The notes under the pieces are model-generated. The model was not told the origin of the DNA. It ran no database searches and saw only the letters and a program-made list of their open reading frames with translations. A stretch of 63,492 bases of DNA from Flavobacteriales bacterium. GTDB taxonomy: Bacteria; Bacteroidota; Bacteroidia; Flavobacteriales_F; PHOS-HE28. Below, piece by piece: positions 58,755-63,492 of the stretch. Made by a program: the position numbers and the translations under genes. The stretch spans positions 1 through 63,492 of the forward strand of contig JADJOG010000023.1 in assembly GCA_016713865.1 (NCBI GenBank), given 5' to 3'. Numbering within the stretch: the first letter of the stretch is position 1; each line of letters opens with the position of its first letter.

Positions 58755-60662
58755 ATGAACGTCTTCTCCGTAGAAAAAATCGCTAAGCGCTATGGCCCGC
58801 GCCAGCTTTTCACGGACGTGAGCTTTGGACTGGAGAAGGGCCAGAAAACGGCGATCGTAGCGCGCAACGGAACGGGCAAGAGCACCTTGCTGAAGTGCAT
58901 CGCCGGTGTTGAGAAACCGGATAGCGGCATCGTCACCTTCAACAAGGGTATCCGCGTAGGCTACCTGGACCAGAACGTGGTGATGGATAGCTCGCGCAGC
59001 GTTGTGGATGAGATGCTGGACCGTGATGATCCGGTGAGCGCGGCGATCAAGGCGTACGAACACGCGATGGCGCAGCACGCCGATGAACGGCTGATGCATG
59101 CTGCAGTTGAGCGCATGGAGGAGCTGAAGGCATGGGACCATGAGGCTCGGGTGAAAGCGCTGGCGCATCGTTTCGGCTTGCGCGACCTGGAGCAGCCCGT
59201 GAACACCTTGAGCGGCGGTCAGCAGAAACGGCTGGCCATGGCCAAGGTGCTCATCGACGCACCCGACGTGCTGATCCTCGACGAGCCCACGAACCACCTC
59301 GACCTGAACATGATCGAGCAGCTCGAAGAAGAGCTGAACACGCCGGGCATGACCCTCTTGCTCGTGACCCACGACCGCTACTTCCTCGACAACGTCTGCG
59401 ACGAGATCATCGAGATGGAGTTCGGGAAATTCACGCGCTACAAGGGCAACTACACCTGGTACCTGGAGAAAAAGGCCGCCGCCGATGAGGTGCGCGAGGC
59501 CACGCAGCAGCACTTGCGCGGACTGATGAAGCGCGAGCTGGAGTGGGTGCGCAAGATGCCCCGCGCACGCGGCACCAAGAGCAAGAGCCGCTTGGACAAG
59601 TTCGAGGAGATCAAGGCCGACGCCACGCGCCGCTTCGACCGCGACGAGGTGAAGCTCGAAGTGAAGACCGATCGCCTTGGCGGCAAAGTGATCGAGGCGC
59701 GCAACCTCACCAAGGCCTTCGGCAGCAAGGACAAGCCCGAGAGCTACAAGCCCATCGTTGCGCACTTCTCCTATTCGCTCAAGCGCGGCGATCGCATAGG
59801 AATCGTTGGTCCGAACGGCATCGGCAAGAGCACCTTCATCGAACTGTTGCTGGGACGCATGAAGCCCGATCAAGGAACGGTGAGCATCGGTGATACAGTT
59901 GTGCTGGGCACATTCGGGCAGTTGATGCCTGCATTCAAAGAGGACCAGCGCATCGTGGAGGCCGTACGCGACATCGCTGAGGTGATCCCGCTGAACAAGG
60001 GCAAGACGCTCACCGCATCGCAATTGCTCGAGCGCTTCCTCTTCGACAAGGAACAGCAATACCAGCAGATCAGCACCCTCAGCGGCGGCGAGCGACGGCG
60101 CCTCTACCTCTGCACGGTGCTGATGAAGAACCCCAACGTCCTTATCCTCGACGAGCCCACCAACGACCTCGACATCCCCACGCTCAACGCACTGGAGGAC
60201 TTCTTGCTGGACCTCGACATCTGTCAGCTCATCGTGAGCCACGACCGCTTCTTCATGGACAAGCTCTGCACGAAACTGCTCGTGTTCCAGGGCGAAGGCG
60301 TGATCAAGGAATGGGTGGGGAGCTATACGGAGCTGCGGGAGATGCAGAAAGCGGAAAGCGGAAGGTTGAAAGCAGAAAGCGCGACAAGGACAACTAAGAC
60401 CGCTTCGCAGAGCCTCGCGGTGACCAGTGCCGCAGAAATCACGAAGAAGAAACTCACCTATGCCGAGAAGCTGGAGCTGCAGCGCATCGACAAGGAGATG
60501 CCGAAGCTGGAAGCACGCAAGGAAGAGCTACTTGCTATCATGGCCGCTGGCGGAACGGACCACCACAAGATGATGGAGCACAGCATCGAGTTGGAGAAGG
60601 CTACGAAGGAGCTGGACCGGATGATGGATCGGTGGCTGGAGCTGAGCGAGAGGGCCGGTTGA
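58755..60662 (+). CDS. uup: ABC-F family ATPase, Uup-like
   Basis: Intact, 635 residues. Two ABC domains without membrane segments: the first has IVARNGTGKSTLLKCIAG (P-loop, A instead of the first G), LSGGQQKRLAMAKVLIDAPD and VLILDEPTNHLDLNMI, and the second has IVGPNGIGKSTFIELLLG, LSGGERRRLYLCTVLM and LILDEPTNDLDIPTL. A charged linker lies between them, and a C-terminal coiled coil of about 65 residues (SAAEITKKKLTYAEKLELQR onwards) is typical of Uup. The segment at about residues 533-553 is a low-complexity insertion whose DNA is made of GAAAGCGGAA-type units. ABC-F proteins act on ribosomes or DNA. Uup limits transposon excision in E. coli. Confidence 0.9.
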   Translation: MNVFSVEKIAKRYGPRQLFTDVSFGLEKGQKTAIVARNGTGKSTLLKCIAGVEKPDSGIVTFNKGIRVGYLDQNVVMDSSRSVVDEMLDRDDPVSAAIKAYEHAMAQHADERLMHAAVERMEELKAWDHEARVKALAHRFGLRDLEQPVNTLSGGQQKRLAMAKVLIDAPDVLILDEPTNHLDLNMIEQLEEELNTPGMTLLLVTHDRYFLDNVCDEIIEMEFGKFTRYKGNYTWYLEKKAAADEVREATQQHLRGLMKRELEWVRKMPRARGTKSKSRLDKFEEIKADATRRFDRDEVKLEVKTDRLGGKVIEARNLTKAFGSKDKPESYKPIVAHFSYSLKRGDRIGIVGPNGIGKSTFIELLLGRMKPDQGTVSIGDTVVLGTFGQLMPAFKEDQRIVEAVRDIAEVIPLNKGKTLTASQLLERFLFDKEQQYQQISTLSGGERRRLYLCTVLMKNPNVLILDEPTNDLDIPTLNALEDFLLDLDICQLIVSHDRFFMDKLCTKLLVFQGEGVIKEWVGSYTELREMQKAESGRLKAESATRTTKTASQSLAVTSAAEITKKKLTYAEKLELQRIDKEMPKLEARKEELLAIMAAGGTDHHKMMEHSIELEKATKELDRMMDRWLELSERAG

Positions 60663-60727
60663 GGGTGCGAGTTTCCGCAGATTGCGCAGATGTGCTCGCT
60701 AACGCTGCGCAATCGGCGGATGACTGG

Positions 60728-61732
60728 CTAGAATTTCGCGCAAGGCACTACCCTGCGCTTATTCATGCTGCGCTTCTTGCTGCGCGAGGCCACCTCGTAA
60801 CCGAGCGTGATCTCATGGGCCCCGCCACTATGACCGGCAAGCCGTGAAACGGTGAGATCATAGCTGTATCCGATGCGCATATCATTGATGATGACACCCG
60901 CGAGCACCGCCAATGCGTCGCGGTTCGAGTATCCGGGCGCATAACGCTTCATCAACGGGATGCCCCGATACCAGAGGCCAGCATAGAATGGATTGCGCTC
61001 GAAGTAGCCGCCCACGTCGAGCTGATCGTACTTATCCTGCGCCTTGTAGTTGAAGGCGAGCACCAGGTTCTGCGGATGGTCCTTTATCACCGGTGTGCGG
61101 AAGCTGGTGCGCCAGCCGCCGTGCATGCTGAACTTGAGGGGCATGCGCGCCTCGTTCCCCAGTAGCGATTGATTCGGCCGATTGAGATGATGGAAACCCA
61201 TGCCTACCCAATACTTCGGTGTGAAGAAGAGCAGCCCAGCACCGAAATCCGCGTAGTTGATGCTGGTGCCGTTGAGATACTCGTAGGAGCCCACATTACC
61301 ACCACGCGCCAGCTGATCACCGAAGACGAGCTTCGAGTAATCCACCGCATGATTCGCCCATCCGATCTGCAATGCAGGTCGAAGGAAGACCTTCCGTTTC
61401 AATTCGATCTCATACGCGTATTGCGCGCTCACATTGCTGTAACGCAGGGCACCGCTTCCAGCCTTGTCGTGCGATACCAGAAGGCCAACGCCGCTGTTAA
61501 CGCTGGGCATGTAATGATCCATGGCGAAGTTGGCGCTCAGGAAAGCCCCAGGGAAGGCGGGCCATTGATCGCGCACGGCGAGCCCCAATCTGGTCTGCAT
61601 CCCTGTACCAGCGAATGCAGGACTCAGATAGGTCGGCACCGCATAGAACTGCGTGAACTGGGCATCCTGACCGCGCATAATGAGCGCTGCCAGCAAGCCA
61701 GAAGCAATCAGTCCGTGGCGGATTCCATTCAT
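60728..61732 (-). CDS. Type IX secretion system PorP/SprF family membrane protein
   Basis: Intact, 334 residues. Signal peptide followed by the family start QDAQFTQFYAVPTYLSPAFA, then alternating beta strands such as SGVGLLVSHDKAGSGALRYS and NYADFGAGLLFFTPKYWVGM, and YSNRDALAVLAGVIINDMRI near the C-terminus. PorP/SprF proteins are outer membrane proteins linked with T9SS surface attachment. The gene starts 1 bp after the PD40 gene's stop, so the two are in one unit with the CHU_C gene upstream. Confidence 0.93.
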   Translation of the reverse strand: MNGIRHGLIASGLLAALIMRGQDAQFTQFYAVPTYLSPAFAGTGMQTRLGLAVRDQWPAFPGAFLSANFAMDHYMPSVNSGVGLLVSHDKAGSGALRYSNVSAQYAYEIELKRKVFLRPALQIGWANHAVDYSKLVFGDQLARGGNVGSYEYLNGTSINYADFGAGLLFFTPKYWVGMGFHHLNRPNQSLLGNEARMPLKFSMHGGWRTSFRTPVIKDHPQNLVLAFNYKAQDKYDQLDVGGYFERNPFYAGLWYRGIPLMKRYAPGYSNRDALAVLAGVIINDMRIGYSYDLTVSRLAGHSGGAHEITLGYEVASRSKKRSMNKRRVVPCAKF

Positions 61733-61733
61733 G

Positions 61734-63317
61734 CTACTTCATGCGCTGCACGGCCGCATCACGCTCCAATTGGATATCGAGCGCCATCTCTCGGCCGTCG
61801 TGATCGGTTGCCTTGGCCATGATCGCGCTGCGATGTATCGCGTAACCGGGTGCTTCAACGGCCATGTTGTACTTCTGGCCCGGTTCAAGCACCATGATGT
61901 AGCGCCCGGTGCGCTCATTCGTATTGTACACGCCCACGACCTCATCGCCGTATTCATCGGTGAGGAGGATCCGCGCCTTCACAGGCTCATCGCTCGCATC
62001 GGCCACCACCCCGCGCGCCACCACGTAATTGAGCTGGCTACCCGGGAACACGGCCTGGTAAATGTCCTGCAAGCCCAAGCCGCCGGGCCGCTCACTGCTG
62101 AAGAAGCCGGTGTAGCCGTCCTCGCTCAGGCAGAAGTAGATATCGTCGTTCACCGTGTTCAACGGATACCCCATGTTCTCCGGGATGCCCCATCCGTTCA
62201 TATCCGGATCGATGAGCGAGGCTTTGAAGATGTCGTAGCCGCCCATGGTGCTATGGCCCTTGCTGCTGAAGAAGAGCGTGATGCCATCGCTGTGCATGAA
62301 AGGTGCATCCTCATCGTAAGGCGTATTGATCTTGGGTCCAAGGTTGAGCGGCAGGCTCCACTCGCCATTGGGCAGGCGGCGTATGCGGTACAGATCCCGT
62401 CCGCCGTACCCGCCGGGACGGTCGCTGGTGAAATAGATCTCGTCGCCACCGGGAGCGATGCTCGCGCTCGGCTCGTGGTGCTTGCTGTTGATCTTATCTG
62501 TCATCAATTGAGGAGCCTGCCATTTGCCCGCGTGCATGCGTGTCTCGTAGAGGTCACCGGCCACGAGGTCCTGGCTGGTGTGATAGACGATCATGCTGCT
62601 TCCATCGGGCGCCAAGCCCACAGTCGCATCGTGCGTGTTCGTGTTCAGCGGGCCACCGACGTTCACGGCGTTGCTCCACACATCATCGATGCGCTTGGCC
62701 ACATAGATGTCCTCGAGCCATTGACCGGTCGGGTCCTTCAGGTTCCCCATGGTTCCCTCCCGGCGGCTGGTGAAGTAGAGCGTATTGCCATTGGCCGTTA
62801 CCAAAGGGCAGTAGTCGTGCTGCGGCGAATTGATCAACGCGCCCATGTTGCGGACGTCGATCTCGATGGGCCGCTTCACCAGGTCCTTCGCAGTGGCGGC
62901 CATTGCGATCGCGCGGTCCACCTCGGCATCCTTCACCATGCGGTAGTTGAGCGTCTTGTAGCGATGCAGCAGATCGGCGGCCTCGTCGAAGCGCTGCTGG
63001 CGATGGCGCTGCAGGGCCAGTTCGTAATGGGCTTCGGTATGCCCACCGCGCACGGCACGTTCCAAGTGCGGCACCGATTTGTCACGCTGACCGGGCAGGT
63101 TCGCGAGGCATACGCCGTACTCGTAGTACACCTCCACGAAGGAGGTATCAACGGGCAGCAGCTTCTTGTAGAGCTTGGCTGCTTCGGCGTAGTCCTCGGC
63201 GATCAAGTGCGCCTTGGCCTGATCGAGCATCTGGTTGTGCGGTCGCTTGTAGCCGCTCTGCGCGGCAGCAGCGAACACGATCAAGAGCGCGACGAGCGTG
63301 GAGAGTTTGCGTTCCAT
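61734..63317 (-). CDS. T9SS-associated TPR/PD40/CarboxypepD-reg protein, PorE-like without OmpA domain
   Basis: Intact, 527 residues. Signal peptide LSTLVALLIVFAAAAQS, TPR-like repeats (about residues 30-140, LIAEDYAEAAKLYKKLLPVD), PD40 WD-like propeller repeats (about 160-440, YCPLVTANGNTLYFTSRREG and EPSASIAPGGDEIYFTSDRP), and a final carboxypeptidase-regulatory-like sandwich with RGVVADASDEPVKARILLTD. PorE-type proteins normally end in an OmpA peptidoglycan-binding domain, absent here. It is between the CHU_C-tailed gene and the SprF gene. Confidence 0.85.
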   Translation of the reverse strand: MERKLSTLVALLIVFAAAAQSGYKRPHNQMLDQAKAHLIAEDYAEAAKLYKKLLPVDTSFVEVYYEYGVCLANLPGQRDKSVPHLERAVRGGHTEAHYELALQRHRQQRFDEAADLLHRYKTLNYRMVKDAEVDRAIAMAATAKDLVKRPIEIDVRNMGALINSPQHDYCPLVTANGNTLYFTSRREGTMGNLKDPTGQWLEDIYVAKRIDDVWSNAVNVGGPLNTNTHDATVGLAPDGSSMIVYHTSQDLVAGDLYETRMHAGKWQAPQLMTDKINSKHHEPSASIAPGGDEIYFTSDRPGGYGGRDLYRIRRLPNGEWSLPLNLGPKINTPYDEDAPFMHSDGITLFFSSKGHSTMGGYDIFKASLIDPDMNGWGIPENMGYPLNTVNDDIYFCLSEDGYTGFFSSERPGGLGLQDIYQAVFPGSQLNYVVARGVVADASDEPVKARILLTDEYGDEVVGVYNTNERTGRYIMVLEPGQKYNMAVEAPGYAIHRSAIMAKATDHDGREMALDIQLERDAAVQRMK

Positions 63318-63320
63318 GGT

Positions 63321-63492
63321 TCAGCGTAAGAGGGTGACGTCGCCCTTCAGCACGGCATCGCGGCCGTCACTGAATGTGGCGTTGCATTTCCAGACATAGA
63401 CATCCTGCTTGGCGGGCGCGCCTTTGTACCAGCCGTCCCAGCCGCGCCGCACATCATCGCTCACGAACACCAGCTCTCCCCAGCGATTGAAT
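63321..63492 (-). CDS. C-terminal fragment of a gliding-motility type (CHU_C, T9SS type B) protein
   Basis: Only the last 56 residues lie in the window. They read NRWGELVFVSDDVRRGWDGW, then YKGAPAKQDVYVWKC and a terminal LKGDVTLLR before the stop at 63321. NRWGE..F and WDG are the signature of the gliding-motility C-terminal (type B T9SS) domain. The gene extends past the right edge. It is the likely cargo for the neighbouring SprF and PD40 proteins. Confidence 0.9.
   Translation of the reverse strand, partial: FNRWGELVFVSDDVRRGWDGWYKGAPAKQDVYVWKCNATFSDGRDAVLKGDVTLLR

Noticed and set aside
58596..60242. Long open frame on the minus strand, 548 codons
   Set aside because: It mirrors the intact Uup-type ABC-F gene on the plus strand. 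No recognisable domain is encoded.
61680..63329. Long open frame on the plus strand, 549 codons
   Set aside because: It is antisense to the PD40/TPR protein gene, whose product has clear repeats and a signal peptide. The plus-strand frame is an artefact of high GC codon use.

Overview
The window is about 63.5 kb of high-GC, gene-dense DNA from a Bacteroidota chromosome, most likely a Flavobacteriales or Chitinophagales-like environmental lineage (genus not resolved). The evidence is a PorP/SprF protein next to a PD40/TPR protein and a gliding-type C-terminal domain, several secreted proteins with type IX secretion (T9SS) sorting tails, a 7TMR-DISM histidine kinase, LytS/LytR-type regulators, a TamB-like protein, BshC, and -7 promoter elements of the TAnnTTTG type (here usually TACTTTCG). 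No rRNA, tRNA, CRISPR array or complete insertion sequence was recognised.

Many genes are split by one or more single-base frameshifts, including housekeeping genes that should be intact (guaA, cca, miaA, tsaD, xth). Their protein sequence continues cleanly in another frame, so most breaks are probably sequence errors. I therefore give one entry per original gene and describe the breaks. An MFS transporter and an acetyltransferase at 9.3-11.0 kb also carry in-frame stop codons and may be truly decayed.

Layout: 1-4.4 kb, GH38 alpha-mannosidase (5' partial), a GNAT-like protein and YaaA. 4.5-9.1 kb, a giant secreted vWA/beta-propeller-repeat protein. 9.3-11 kb, the decayed MFS and acetyltransferase. 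11.1-16.1 kb, LysM/periplasmic-binding protein, guaA, bshC. 16.1-24.2 kb, a compact signalling locus: a receiver-only regulator divergent from an operon encoding a ThiF-nitroreductase fusion, an acyl-synthase-like GNAT protein, a 7TMR-DISM histidine kinase, a REC-PAS-histidine kinase and a small secreted protein, closed by a terminator. 24.2-29.0 kb, the phenylacetyl-CoA epoxidase genes (paaE divergent from paaABC...paaD), with an MNT-HEPN pair inserted before paaD. 29.0-32.8 kb, an orphan low-GC gene, cca, a pRiA4b ORF3-like protein and miaA. 32.8-37.7 kb, a PAS-PP2C phosphatase coupled to a membrane peroxiredoxin, pabA/trpG, DUF4260, exonuclease III and a DUF998-like membrane protein. 37.9-44.98 kb, the DUF1800/DUF1501 pair, a secreted agmatine-deiminase-like protein, an MltF-like transglycosylase and an ACP phosphodiesterase. 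45-51.5 kb, LytS/LytR-type kinase and regulator, then TamB-like. 51.6-57.7 kb, tsaD, a TPR protein, a choice-of-anchor-B T9SS protein, a universal stress protein and a small secreted protein. 57.8-63.5 kb, an outer-membrane-like protein, an Uup-type ABC-F ATPase, and a T9SS trio (SprF, PD40 protein, CHU_C tail).

The best candidate for an undescribed system is the 16.1-24.1 kb locus. Two enzymes of unknown product, one with a GNAT fold resembling acyl amino acid or autoinducer synthases, lie in a tight operon with a membrane sensor kinase and a second kinase. The second kinase's receiver domain is a clear paralogue of the divergently transcribed receiver protein. This reads as a possible signal synthesis and sensing module. 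That role is inference.
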